Shown: piece by piece, positions 28,319 through 37,197 of the stretch
Layout of the letters: the number at the start of each line of letters is the position of its first letter
Position numbering within the stretch: the first letter of the stretch is position 1
NCBI GenBank assembly: GCA_030427505.1
Contig: JAUICH010000006.1
Location: 229,704-293,703, forward strand
Length of the DNA: 64,000 nucleotides
Direction of reading: 5' to 3'
DNA from: Verrucomicrobiia bacterium
Lineage (GTDB): Bacteria; Verrucomicrobiota; Verrucomicrobiia; Verrucomicrobiales; DEV007
Notes under the pieces: model-generated
Database searches by the model: none
What the model saw: the letters and a program-made list of their open reading frames with translations, nothing else
What the model was told of the DNA's origin: nothing
Program-made: the position numbers and the translations under genes

Positions 28319-28341
28319 AGAGCCCTCGTAGGGAGGGCTCT
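28319..28341 (-). terminator. Rho-independent terminator for leftward transcription
   Basis: AGAGCCCTC (28319-28327) pairs perfectly with GAGGGCTCT (28333-28341) around a 5-nt loop. On the minus strand the hairpin is followed by CTTTTTTATTC, a good U-tract. It would end a transcript from the small leftward gene at 28598. Confidence 0.8.
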
Positions 28342-28394
28342 CGCTTCAGACACACACAGGAGGGGCTGGAAAGGGGACCTTGCCCCCTCTGGGT

Positions 28395-28598
28395 TCAGTG
28401 CAGCCCAATCTGAGGATGACCGGGGGACAGGTTGGAGAGTTGCTTTTGCTTGAACTTCTCCACCACCACTGGCAGCGGCTGGTGCATGACCGCGGCGAGG
28501 AGCCGGAGATGGCCCATCAACACGCTGTCGGGTTCGTTACGGTTTGTTGCGGCGCTGCTCGCCGCGCTGGGAGGTTCGGGAGAGGCAATGATATTCAT
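28395..28598 (-). CDS. Small hypothetical protein
   Basis: A 67-residue frame starting with ATG at 28598 is followed ~50 bp later by a leftward terminator, which is the main reason to accept it. It has a Ser/Pro/Ala-rich start and one helix (VLMGHLRLLAAVMHQPLPVVVEKFKQKQ). No family, signal peptide or membrane segment is recognised. Confidence 0.45.
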   Translation of the reverse strand: MNIIASPEPPSAASSAATNRNEPDSVLMGHLRLLAAVMHQPLPVVVEKFKQKQLSNLSPGHPQIGLH

Positions 28599-28910
28599 AA
28601 AGCCTGAAGAACGGTGTCTAATGGTTTACAGCAGTTATTATTGGATAACGGTTGTGGGTTTCCTAGTAGACGCGCCCCGCGGACGGAACCTGTCGAAAAT
28701 TTTTTGAAAAACATCGGGCCTATTCCGAGATGAAATAGGGAATTTCCGTAGCCGCCAGAGCGCATTCTGAATGGAGACTCTAAAAACTCTTGTAGCTAGG
28801 CGTGCGGAGTGTGACGGCCCATCGCGGTTTGTCACCGGCCCGGCGGTGGATTAAGAGTGTGAAATTTAATCGTTCCCAAAGCTGAGCCAACTGTCTGCTT
28901 TTCCGCCGCC
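28599..28910. other. Intergenic stretch without a supported gene
   Basis: The 312 bp between divergent small genes contains an A/T-rich patch (AAAATTTTTTGAAAAA near 28696-28711) that may hold promoters. I see no RNA gene or repeat in it. Confidence 0.4.
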
Positions 28911-29174
28911 ATGTCAGAGAACGCACCACCCTCCTCAGAACCGGGCGGTAGCCCGGAAGGAAAGAAACCGGTGAATCCCCTGTCTGGTCCCATTTGGGTG
29001 GTCATCGGTCTCATGGCAGCCACGGGCTTGGCGGCGTTCGGTTTCTCTTTTGCCATGCCGGAGGAGGCTGCCGAAACCGCGGATCTCCTCCGCTACTTGA
29101 GCGGGGCCTGCATCATTTTGGCGATTATCCTGTACCTGACCAAGCGCACCCTGGAGCGGCGGCTGCTCGGCTGA
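28911..29174 (+). CDS. Small two-TM membrane protein
   Basis: The 87-residue protein has a Pro/Ser/Gly-rich cytosolic start, two transmembrane helices (IWVVIGLMAATGLAAFGFSF and YLSGACIILAIILYL) joined by an acidic linker, and a basic end (TKRTLERRLLG). It is not recognised as a named family. It converges with the esterase gene 43 bp away. Confidence 0.6.
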   Translation: MSENAPPSSEPGGSPEGKKPVNPLSGPIWVVIGLMAATGLAAFGFSFAMPEEAAETADLLRYLSGACIILAIILYLTKRTLERRLLG

Positions 29175-29217
29175 TCCTCCGGATCCCAAGAGAAGGCGCT
29201 CCGCCCGGACCAGACTG

Positions 29218-30222
29218 CTAGTTTCCGGGGAACAGCACGCTCTTGAGAAAAGCGGTTACCGTTTCGGAGATCTCCGGTAGCGACGGGTCGCATGGGGTGG
29301 AGAATCCGTGATTGCCGCCCTTCACCTCCAAATAGGTTACCGGCGCGCCGAGTTCTTTCGCTTTCTCCACGTAGAGCCGCGGGCTTTTCACGGGCAGAAT
29401 ATCGTCCGCGTCGCCGTGCAGGATCAGGGTTGGAGGCGCTTGGGCTGTCAGCCATTCGATGGGACTGAGCCGTTTGGCGAGGTCTGCTTTCTCCGCGAAA
29501 GGGCCGCCCAGCATGGGATCGAAACGTCCTTCTTTTCCGTAGCTGGTTCCTTCCATGATCTCCGGTTGGCCAAAGTGGGTGAGGGGGTAGTAGGCGACCA
29601 CGCCCGCGACCGGGGGCATGGCGCTGGGTTTGGGAAGCACCATGGAATAGTCCTCGTCAGGCGCAGTGGCCGTCATCAGGACTAAGTGGCCGCCGGCGGA
29701 GCCACCCATGAGCGTTATCCGGGAGGGGTCGATGCCTAACTCCTCCGCGTGGCTCACAAAGTAGCGCAGCGCGTCTTTGCAGTCGCCCAGGCTGTCCACC
29801 ACCGTGATCTCGTCTGGTACGGTTCGCCGGTATTCGATGGCCGCCCATTTCGCGCCCGCTTCCGACAGAGCCCGCACCACCGGCAGGTAGCGATCGTGGT
29901 AGAGGGTTTCCTTGTTCCCACCCCGCCAACCGCCACCGTGGATGTAGAGCACCAGCGGTTCGGGGCCTTCCGGCTTTTGCATTGGGCGGATCAAGTCGTA
30001 CTTCAGTTCCAGTCCGTCGATTGTCTTGTAGACCAGGTCTTTCCGCACGTTCAGATCTTCTGGCGCTGGTAGAACCTTTGGCGCCGGTTTGGTCTTGGGC
30101 GTGGCTTCCTGGGAAAAAGCTGCCGAGACCGGGCCTAACAACAGTACCGCGGACACCATGCACAAGCACCTGAGAGGGAAGGGGAAGGATTTTCTCATCG
30201 TCGTCATCTGCTCAAATCTCAT
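29218..30222 (-). CDS. Exported alpha/beta-hydrolase (HSL/BD-FAE-like esterase)
   Basis: The protein (334 residues from ATG 30222; in-frame ATGs at 30207 and 30198 are close alternatives) has a signal peptide ending SAAFSQ. It shows the oxyanion motif YIHGGGWRGG, nucleophile elbow GGSAGGH, the Asp in LHGDADDILPV and the His in GGNHGF. Esterases of this type in Verrucomicrobiota deacetylate or feruloyl-deesterify plant or algal polysaccharides. A decayed gene lies directly upstream on the same strand. Confidence 0.9.
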   Translation of the reverse strand: MRFEQMTTMRKSFPFPLRCLCMVSAVLLLGPVSAAFSQEATPKTKPAPKVLPAPEDLNVRKDLVYKTIDGLELKYDLIRPMQKPEGPEPLVLYIHGGGWRGGNKETLYHDRYLPVVRALSEAGAKWAAIEYRRTVPDEITVVDSLGDCKDALRYFVSHAEELGIDPSRITLMGGSAGGHLVLMTATAPDEDYSMVLPKPSAMPPVAGVVAYYPLTHFGQPEIMEGTSYGKEGRFDPMLGGPFAEKADLAKRLSPIEWLTAQAPPTLILHGDADDILPVKSPRLYVEKAKELGAPVTYLEVKGGNHGFSTPCDPSLPEISETVTAFLKSVLFPGN

Positions 30223-30263
30223 AGCCGGTCATGGGGTTGTGCGCCAGCTTTGAAACTCCGTTA

Positions 30264-31101
30264 TCACGTCCCCCCCGGCGAACACCGCTCGCGGAAGACT
30301 GCCCGGGCATGGAAAGAGTATTCCCGAGTGATTTCGTAGTTGGGAATCACGAACTGAAAGTCCCAGGCTGGGTTTGAAGTCATGAGTTCCGGGTTGGCGC
30401 CCCCGGCGCTTGGGGAGTGTGTTTGGCGAATGCCCTCGGTCCGGTCGAACATCACGACAAAGAAATGGCCTTTGAAGTTTTGTAGGACATTAGAAGCTCA
30501 AATCGGAGAGGTTAAAAATTCTTATGGAACGCGCCCGGGGGCTCCTTCCGCGATGGTCATTTGGAAGGGATCTCCGGCGTGCCGCGCGGTGCCGTCCCGG
30601 TTGTGTGGTGGAGCGCAGAGTTCCTTCCAAAATACCGGCTTACTTGACTTGGTAGCCGCGAAAGTACGCCGTGTCTTCGGGAGCATGAATGTAGCTGGCC
30701 CAGAACAGGCCGATGGAGCCGTGGCCGGACATCTGGTGCGTGGCCCGGCACCGGTAGTGCATGTCAAGATAGTGAGGTTCCCGGAGGGTGAATCGCGTCC
30801 GGCTTTCCAGCAAGAACGTGGGCGCCGGCGGTTGATGGAGTTCGGCTTCCGTATCGGAGATTTTCCGGAACTCCATCGGCGCCGTTCGCGGCTCGAAGAA
30901 GATGTTCCGGCGCGCCTCGTATTCAGCGGAAATGAGGTGCTCGTGGGTCATGCCCGCTATCGAGGGCACGAAGAGGCCGCGCGTTCCGCTCCGGTGCTTC
31001 AGACTTCAGATACCGATGTAGCCGGAGCGGTGTTCTCCGTGCCCTGCGTTGTCGCCAATCGCCGCCTCCAAATCTCCTAAGCTAAAGGTTTCGTGCGCCA
31101 T
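30264..31101 (-). pseudogene. Decayed gene with in-frame stop and frameshifts
   Basis: ATG at 31101 opens MAHETFSLGDLEAAIGDNAG, hits a TGA at 31006-31008 where a Trp codon TGG would be expected, and then continues in the same frame through FVPSIAGMTHEHL to FWASYIHAPEDTAYF. The frame is lost near 30640. The C-terminal part reappears in another frame at 30264-30455 (MMFDRTEGIRQTHSP, NPAWDFQFVIPNYE). The pieces are in the right order for one ~270-residue cytosolic protein of a family I remember only as hypothetical in PVC bacteria. At least one nonsense and one frameshift mutation are present. Confidence 0.75.
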
Positions 31102-31262
31102 GGCGTTTCGGACTACACGCGATCAGGGGATGGGGGGAATCTCGTATTGCATTGAACAGACTTCCCTCTGGGGGTATCAGTGAAGGGAAGCCGCATGCCG
31201 GAAAGCGGTCCTCCGAAATCCTCGTCCGGCTTCAAACCCTATCCTACAAGACAAGTACTACT

Positions 31263-31580
31263 ATGAAAAAACTGATCCTTACCACTCTGTTCGGCGTGGC
31301 CATGGCCTTTGCCCTGAATACCAGCGTCCAGGCGGAAGAAACGACCGTTGAAGGTACCGCGACCTGCGCCAAGTGCGATCTCGGTACGGCTGACTCCTGC
31401 ACGAATGTCCTCCAGGTCAAGGAAGGCGGCGAAACCGTTACCTACTATCTGGACGGCGAAGCCGGCAAGAAATGGCACAGCAATATCTGCAAAGGCTCCA
31501 AGGAAGTGAAGGTCACGGGCGAAGTGAAAGAGGAAGATGGGAAGAAGACCATCGTCGCCTCCAGCGTGGAGATTAAGTAA
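31263..31580 (+). CDS. Small exported Cys-containing protein (DUF6370-like)
   Basis: The 105-residue protein has a clean signal peptide (MKKLILTTLFGVAMAFALNTSVQA) and a small domain with ATCAKCDLGTADSCTNVL and HSNICKGSKEVKVTGEV. The spacing of four Cys residues suggests a disulfide-stabilised or metal-binding OB-like fold. It resembles short PVC proteins annotated DUF6370, but I cannot confirm this. It is a single gene with a strong terminator. Confidence 0.75.
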   Translation: MKKLILTTLFGVAMAFALNTSVQAEETTVEGTATCAKCDLGTADSCTNVLQVKEGGETVTYYLDGEAGKKWHSNICKGSKEVKVTGEVKEEDGKKTIVASSVEIK

Positions 31581-31611
31581 TCCCGCTCAGGCCAACTTCC
31601 GAAATAATCTG

Positions 31612-31650
31612 AAAGCCGCTTCCCGCTGGCCGGGAGGCGGCTTTTATTTT
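31612..31650 (+). terminator. Strong rho-independent terminator
   Basis: AAAGCCGC (31612-31619) pairs with GCGGCTTT (31637-31644), with further TCCCG/CGGGA pairing inside, and is followed by TATTTT. It lies ~30 bp after the small Cys-protein gene. Confidence 0.85.
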
Positions 31651-31704
31651 GGCTGAAGAACGCCATTGCCCGTGTTTTGGAAAGCCGTTTCAATATCCCT
31701 TCAC

Positions 31705-32406
31705 ATGAAATCAACCCACCTATGTTCCCGTCTTTTCCGTGGTCTGGCTTTCGCCCTTGCCGGAGGAATGCTCAGTCTTGCGCTGTTCCCTGGAATTGTT
31801 TCCGCCGAAGACTCAGTTCCCACCCCTGAGCCGAAACTGGGGAAGGCAGGGGAAAGCCTTCTTTCCGAAACCTTTGACGGGGAAACGCTCGGAGACGGCT
31901 GGGGCGTCCAGTTTGGAGACTGGAAAGTGGTTGAAGGGGTGCTCCGCGCGAGGCAGGTAAAAGCGGACAACCATGGGGCGGCGGCGCGCCGGAAAGCCCC
32001 GCTTCAAGATGCCATCATCCAACTCCGGTTCCGTCTTGTGGAAAAAGGTCAGGCCTTCCACTTCGGATTCGATCCCGCCCCGGGAGAACTGGACAAAAAA
32101 GGCCACCTCTGGTCCGTGATGATCTTTCCCAACAAGTGGCAGATCCTGAAGCATGTGGACAAAGCCAAGCCGGATCAGGACCCGAACGAAACGCTTGCCG
32201 TCGCCGAGCATGAGTTCGAGTACGGCAGGTGGTACACCCTTGTCGCCGAAGCCAAGGGAGATGAAGTGCTGGTCCAGATTCCCGGAGTAGGCGAACTGAA
32301 AGCCACTCATCCGACCTTTCATGTAAAGAAGCCCACTCTGGTCTTCCGCTGCATTGGAGACGGCGTGGAAGTAGATGACATTCAGGTGTTGTCCTACCAG
32401 AAATAG
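31705..32406 (+). CDS. Exported jelly-roll (DUF1080/LamG-like) protein
   Basis: The 233-residue protein begins at ATG 31705 with a signal peptide (LAFALAGGMLSLALFPGIVSA). The mature part has ETFDGETLGDGWGVQFGDWK, IIQLRFRLVEKGQAFHFGF and a late PTLVFRCIGDGVEVDDIQVL. This is the concanavalin-like/DUF1080 pattern typical of polysaccharide-related exported proteins in this phylum. No catalytic residues can be singled out. It is a single gene with terminators on both sides. Confidence 0.75.
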   Translation: MKSTHLCSRLFRGLAFALAGGMLSLALFPGIVSAEDSVPTPEPKLGKAGESLLSETFDGETLGDGWGVQFGDWKVVEGVLRARQVKADNHGAAARRKAPLQDAIIQLRFRLVEKGQAFHFGFDPAPGELDKKGHLWSVMIFPNKWQILKHVDKAKPDQDPNETLAVAEHEFEYGRWYTLVAEAKGDEVLVQIPGVGELKATHPTFHVKKPTLVFRCIGDGVEVDDIQVLSYQK

Positions 32407-32461
32407 TAAGCGAAACGCTTTGTGGTCAGTCGTGGGGTTCCCTGGAACAGCCCCAAAAGGA

Positions 32462-32493
32462 AAGGCCCACCCACAAGAAGTGGGCGGGCCTTA
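32462..32493. terminator. Hairpin between convergent genes
   Basis: AAGGCCCACCCAC and GTGGGCGGGCCTT pair with one mismatch around the loop AAGAA. It lies between the rightward jelly-roll gene and the leftward gene ending at 32561, so it may terminate both. The flanking U-tracts are short. Confidence 0.65.
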
Positions 32494-32560
32494 AGGTCGC
32501 TGGCGTTTTTTCCCAGCGGGCGAGTTTTCAGATGGTTCGGAGCATTACCTGGATGTTGTT

Positions 32561-33070
32561 TCAGCTAATGAGCTGTCCCAGCTTCAGGAGGTAAAGCACC
32601 AGTGACTTGGCGTCCGGGATCTGGCGAATGACGGCCCGGCTTTCCGCGTCAAGTGAGTCGTCTTCGAGAATGGCGTAACGGATGGTTTCAAGGATCAGCC
32701 CGCTGGCGGCAAAGGCCGGAAAGCCGTCGCTCGTGCGTCCGCTCCCGATGGAGTCCAGGAGGCCACTTTCGGTGAAGTAGAACTCGATGTCCGAGTAGTT
32801 ACTGGAACCCCACATATCCTCGAAGTACACCCGGAGCGTCATTCCGAATCCTCCGTTGCGAAGCGCGTAGGCTTCTCCCAAAGCATAGGATGAGTAGGTG
32901 CCAGTTGGATGAGCGAAGCCGAGGATTCCTGAGGCGTTGTTGCCCAGCAGATTCTCGGCCCGGTTCACGGCGTAGTAGCTTTGGGCATCGGCATTCTGAG
33001 TGGTGGCCGCGGACATGACAAGTGTCAGGCTCAGCAGCACAAACAGCGGATATTGGATGAATCGTTTCAT
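32561..33070 (-). CDS. Hypothetical exported protein
   Basis: The 169-residue protein has a signal peptide (FVLLSLTLVMSAATTQNADA) and no recognised domain. Visible features are a Gly/Tyr/Ser-rich central part (GFAHPTGTYSSYALGEAYALRNGG), an acidic segment (YSDIEFYFTESG) and a helical end (AVIRQIPDAKSLVLYLLKLG). It is divergent from the kinase gene that opens the caspase region; whether it belongs functionally to that region is unknown. Confidence 0.65.
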   Translation of the reverse strand: MKRFIQYPLFVLLSLTLVMSAATTQNADAQSYYAVNRAENLLGNNASGILGFAHPTGTYSSYALGEAYALRNGGFGMTLRVYFEDMWGSSNYSDIEFYFTESGLLDSIGSGRTSDGFPAFAASGLILETIRYAILEDDSLDAESRAVIRQIPDAKSLVLYLLKLGQLIS

Positions 33071-33376
33071 GACAGTTTCGGTTTGGTCGATTGAGTCGTT
33101 GTCGGTTGGTTTCTCAAGGCGTCCGCGAAACGTTCGCTGAAGCCCCCCTCTTCACCGTGGAGATCGAAAGCCGGAGGGGCGGTTATTGCGGGAAAACGGA
33201 ATTTTTTCAGAAGACCGCAAGGAAGGGCCGTTTTTCGCCGCGCGTGGAAGGACAACGCCCGCGAAATCAGGTAAGGTTGGGCACGCGTTTGAAGAAGGCG
33301 GGTAATCTTCCTCCGTCTGCAATAAGTTGACTGGGCGGCTTCGATCTTGCCCTGTAATTCGCCCGAAACTTTTTTC
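33071..33376. other. Divergent intergenic region upstream of the kinase
   Basis: The 306 bp between the leftward exported-protein gene and the rightward kinase gene must hold both promoters. I see no RNA gene and no convincing operator in it. Confidence 0.35.
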
Positions 33377-35101
33377 ATGACCAGCCAAGGAGAACATTCA
33401 GGAGACGAGCCAGGCGCCGTGCCGCCGGAGCCTCATTCGCTCTACGACGCGCCGACCGTGGCGACGGACGGTTCGACGGATTCCGGGAAGCCCGCCGGTA
33501 AGCTGCCGCTGAAGGACGGCGCGGTTCCGTTCGGCCCCGGAACGGTAGTGGGGAACTACGTGCTGGAGTCCGTCATAGGAGAGGGGGGCTTTGGAACCGT
33601 CTATGAGGCGCGGCAGGAAGCGCCCGTGAAGCGGCAGGTCGCTCTGAAAATCATCAAAGCCGGGATGGATTCCGGAGACGTCATCCGGCGCTTCGAGGCC
33701 GAGCGGCAGAACCTGGCCGTGATGGATCATCCCAACATTGCGCGGGTCTACGACGCGGGCGAAGCCGGCAATGGCCGGCCGTTTTTCGTCATGGAACTGA
33801 TCCGGGGAATCCCCCTCACGAAATACTGCGACCGGAAGAACCTGGGTCCCCGCCAGCGGATCGACCTCTTCCGGCAGGTCTGCGCGGGGGTGCGGCATGC
33901 CCACCAGAAAGGCATCGTCCACCGGGACTTGAAACCGTCGAACGTCCTGGTGGTGGACGATAGCGAACAGCCCGTGGCGAAAGTCATCGACTTCGGCATC
34001 GCCCGCGCCGTGGAGGGGCACGAGTCTGGCTCCGGAGAGAGTCAGGCGGCGGACCCTCATGTGCTGGGGACGCCTTTTTACATGAGCCCGGAGCAGATCG
34101 ACCGGGGGGGCGCTGGCGTGGATACCCGGAGCGATATCTATTCCCTGGGGGTGCTGCTCTACGAATTGTTGACCGGCTGGCTGCCCCTGGACCCCGCGCA
34201 GTTCGAAAGCCTGACCCTGCCGGAGGTGCAGCGGGTCCTGGTGGAAGAAGCGCCGCCGAAGCCCAGTGCCCGCCTGAAAACCCTGTCTGGGAAGGAAGCC
34301 AAGGCCGCCGCCGCCAGCCGGAGCACCGTGCCTGTCCGTCTGAAGCGGATGATCCGTGGAGACCTGGACCGCATTGTCATGCGGGCCATGGAGAAAGACC
34401 CCAGCCGGCGCTACGAAACGGCAAAAGAAATGTCCGACGACTTGCGGTGTTACTTGAATCATCAGCCGGTGAGCGCCGCGCCACCGACCGCCGCCTACGT
34501 GGTGTCCCGCTTTGTCCGGCGGCACCGGGTGGCCGTGGTCGCGGCCCTCTTGTTGGCAGCCGCCATTTTGGCCGGTGGTGGGCTCAGCGCCTGGCAGGCG
34601 TGGCGGGTCACGCAGATGAGGGACGCTCTCCAGGCCGCCCTGGACGACAGCCAGGCAGCGGTGGAAAAGATGCGATCCGAGCTGGCCCAGAACCCGGGCG
34701 CCGCGAATCCTGAGAGACTGAGCGAGAAGATCGGCGCCCTGGAGTCCGTGCGCTCGGAACTGGCGGCTTTGGACGAAAAACTCACCGAACATCGCGAGCG
34801 AAACGGCCTGCTCGCGAAACGGCTGGAGGAGGCCAACGAACGCCGGGCCGTCATCGCCTCGGCGGTCGCGGAGAGTGCCCCCGGCCCCCGGGTAGGCCTT
34901 TCCCCCACCAAGGAGACACTCTTTTCGGCTGAGATAATGGACACCGCGATCCAGCAGTTGGAAGACAACCAGAAAAGCCTGTCGGAAGACATCGGCCGGC
35001 TCGTGGAAGAACGGGAACTGCTCAGAAAGAAAGAACTCGGCCTGTTGAGCGAACTCAAAGAGGCCGTTACATCCGGGAACAACCCTGCCAGGGTGGAATG
35101 A
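33377..35101 (+). CDS. Transmembrane Hanks-type Ser/Thr protein kinase with coiled-coil sensor part
   Basis: The 574-residue protein has a complete cytosolic kinase domain: glycine loop GEGGFGTVYEA (~68-78), VALKIIKAG with the ATP Lys (~91), HRDLKPSNVLV (~180), DFGIARA, GTPFYMSPEQI and DIYSLGVLLYELLTG. A single TM (VAVVAALLLAAAILAGG, ~385-400) leads to ~165 extracytoplasmic residues of coiled coil instead of the usual WD40 or TPR repeats. The start at 33377 avoids an upstream extension with no kinase features. It stands at the edge of the caspase region and could pass a periplasmic signal inward, but no substrate is known. Confidence 0.93.
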   Translation: MTSQGEHSGDEPGAVPPEPHSLYDAPTVATDGSTDSGKPAGKLPLKDGAVPFGPGTVVGNYVLESVIGEGGFGTVYEARQEAPVKRQVALKIIKAGMDSGDVIRRFEAERQNLAVMDHPNIARVYDAGEAGNGRPFFVMELIRGIPLTKYCDRKNLGPRQRIDLFRQVCAGVRHAHQKGIVHRDLKPSNVLVVDDSEQPVAKVIDFGIARAVEGHESGSGESQAADPHVLGTPFYMSPEQIDRGGAGVDTRSDIYSLGVLLYELLTGWLPLDPAQFESLTLPEVQRVLVEEAPPKPSARLKTLSGKEAKAAAASRSTVPVRLKRMIRGDLDRIVMRAMEKDPSRRYETAKEMSDDLRCYLNHQPVSAAPPTAAYVVSRFVRRHRVAVVAALLLAAAILAGGGLSAWQAWRVTQMRDALQAALDDSQAAVEKMRSELAQNPGAANPERLSEKIGALESVRSELAALDEKLTEHRERNGLLAKRLEEANERRAVIASAVAESAPGPRVGLSPTKETLFSAEIMDTAIQQLEDNQKSLSEDIGRLVEERELLRKKELGLLSELKEAVTSGNNPARVE

Positions 35102-35368
35102 CGGGATTCATTCCAGTCGAAAGATCCAGATCCATCAATCTATTCTCTCTACGCATTCCATTCTTGGATCCGGGAAGGCTGTCTCCCTCCAAGCGCCTTG
35201 CCAATAAGTTCTGACTCGGCCAATTCACAACATTCTTTTGAGGATGAGATTGTTTGAGGATACGGGTGCCGGAAACAGCTGGTACCGCTACAAATGGGGG
35301 GCAGTGTGCGGATCTTTTGATGCTAAGTTATTTTCGCGAGTGGAGAAAGGAAAAGGAGTGAAGGCACC

Positions 35369-37117
35369 TCAGCCTCCAACACTTGTCGCTGCTTCGACCA
35401 CTACGCGGAAACCGCTGCTAACGTCGCATCGGGTTGGATGGACATTGAGCCGTAGCGAGGTCTGGAGATGGATATCCGTGTAGGCGTCCCAGCCGCCGCC
35501 GCGCACCACCCGAAAAGGGGTGCCGTTGCCGGAAATTTCGCCCTTCAATACAGGGTAAGCCTCTATGCTTTCAGTGTTGTTCATCGAGGAGAGGTAGGAA
35601 TCTTCGCACCACTCCCAAACATTGCCTCCCAGATCGTAAAAACCGAAACGGTTCATTTGGAAGCTCGCTACGCGGGCGGTGTTCCAGTGGCCGTCGCTGT
35701 GGTCGTATGCGGTGGACCAGCCGTTGCCCGGGAGGGTGCTAATCTTTTCTGCGCCAGCATAGTTTCCTGCGCCTTGTGGTGGTGGCCATTCGTTTCCCCA
35801 GGGAAATTTGTTGAGTGTGCCTGCCGCCGCGCTCCACTCCGAGTCCGTGGGCAATCGATAGGCCAAACCAGATTCCTTGCTGGAGAGCCACTCGCAAAAG
35901 GCGTGCGCCTCCACCCAACTTACGGAGACCACGGGGTGATCTTCCGTTTGAAAGAAGCCGGGGGCTTCCCAGGAGGCACTATCATCCAGCACCCAATTCG
36001 TTGAGTAGCTTCCGTCTTCCCTTTCCGTCGCTTTCAGGACATAACATCCACCCGTTTGCCGGTAGTTCGTAGCGCCTACGTAGGCGCGGAAGTCCCGTAC
36101 CCGCGTTTCCGTCCGGCACATGAACACGCCAGGTTTCCCGGGGACGGGGATGAACTCCAGGCCCAGCGAATTGACAAAGGGCCGGTCGATCGTCGCGGCG
36201 CGGAGGCGGTCCGCTGCCGAGACCCACGCGGGAGTTGGTTGCGGAGGAGGTAGGGGAGGCATGTTGCCACTGGAAGGCAAGTCTCCCGGCACCAGGGGAT
36301 ACTTTCTGAAGGCGGTAAAGCTCATGCCGCTTCCGTCAAAGCGAATCCAGGCGGCCTGGCGGCTGCCCAGGGTACTGGCTACGTCTCCGAAGATGTCCGC
36401 CACGCTGCCCCCGCCGGCGTTCATTCGGGACAGCAGGGCAGCGGTAAAAGGGCTGTTCCGGTCCGTTCCGTCAGACGCGGTTTTTCCGGGTGCGGTGGAA
36501 AACACCAGCATGGCGCCTTCGGGTAGCTGGCTTTCTCTTACCTCGGCCAATCCACCTCCGTTTCCGCTGCGGATCGAGGCCAGCCAAGAGCGGTCCAGGG
36601 GGTTGTCCCGGCAGCAGTCTAGCACCACGGTCTTCAGCCGGATGCGGGCCGCCGCCATGGAACGCAGCACCTGGTCCAGGGCCAGCGTTTCCAGGGGAAG
36701 GGCGTCTTCCCCGTCCGCTTCGGTCAGTTCCGCGTCCACAGGTAGGAGGTAGTTCATTCCCTTTACCTCCATGCCGTGCCCCGCGTAGAAAAACAGCGCG
36801 GCGTCGGAGCCTGCGGCATCCTCACAGAAGACGCGCAGGGCGCGGGTCATTTCCTTGATTCCGGCGTCTTTTCTCTCGGTGACTTCCCAGCCTGCTTTTT
36901 TCAAGGCGGCCGCTACATCCCTGGCGTCGTTAGGCGCGTTCGGCAAACGGCGGGCGTAGTCATAGGTTCCATTTCCAATGACTAGGGCGTGCCGCTGGGC
37001 AAGCGCGGTCTCCACACAGAAGACGAGACCGGCAAGGAAGGTAATTGCCAAGATGGCGTGATCGCGACGGGACCGGTGGAGATCACCTGGCGAAAGTGAT
37101 TTGCTGCCCCGCTTCAT
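35369..37117 (-). CDS. Exported caspase-family protease fused to a formylglycine-generating-enzyme-like domain (caspase A)
   Basis: After a signal-anchor (AILAITFLAGLVFCVETALAQ) comes a caspase p20-like domain: RHALVIGNGTYDYA, catalytic His114 in FFYAGHGMEVKG, NYLLPVD, and catalytic Cys169 in VVLDCCRDNPL. A Pro-rich linker leads to a C-terminal FGE/SUMF1 domain from about residue 310, with the signatures VSWVEAHAFCEWL, YRLPTDSEWSAAA, GFYDLGGNVWEWCEDS and VVRGGGWDAYTD. In such fusions that domain usually binds rather than oxidises. It is the last gene of a leftward run (caspase C, lipoprotein, caspase B, M15, OmpA, caspase A). Confidence 0.92.
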   Translation of the reverse strand: MKRGSKSLSPGDLHRSRRDHAILAITFLAGLVFCVETALAQRHALVIGNGTYDYARRLPNAPNDARDVAAALKKAGWEVTERKDAGIKEMTRALRVFCEDAAGSDAALFFYAGHGMEVKGMNYLLPVDAELTEADGEDALPLETLALDQVLRSMAAARIRLKTVVLDCCRDNPLDRSWLASIRSGNGGGLAEVRESQLPEGAMLVFSTAPGKTASDGTDRNSPFTAALLSRMNAGGGSVADIFGDVASTLGSRQAAWIRFDGSGMSFTAFRKYPLVPGDLPSSGNMPPLPPPQPTPAWVSAADRLRAATIDRPFVNSLGLEFIPVPGKPGVFMCRTETRVRDFRAYVGATNYRQTGGCYVLKATEREDGSYSTNWVLDDSASWEAPGFFQTEDHPVVSVSWVEAHAFCEWLSSKESGLAYRLPTDSEWSAAAGTLNKFPWGNEWPPPQGAGNYAGAEKISTLPGNGWSTAYDHSDGHWNTARVASFQMNRFGFYDLGGNVWEWCEDSYLSSMNNTESIEAYPVLKGEISGNGTPFRVVRGGGWDAYTDIHLQTSLRLNVHPTRCDVSSGFRVVVEAATSVGG

Positions 37118-37197
37118 CTTTCCCTCGAATCCAGACGAAAGGCGGTCGCCGTCTCGAAGCCTATCGGCGAAACGGCGGACCGGCCAGGAAGGGAAAA

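Noticed and set aside
27835..28598. Toxin-antitoxin pair with the RHH protein as antitoxin
   Set aside because: No gene directly adjacent on the same strand encodes a toxin-like protein, and the next small gene is on the opposite strand with its own terminator.
31006..31008. TGA read as an amino acid
   Set aside because: The same gene has a further frameshift, and many intact genes here end in TGA, so reassignment is not needed.
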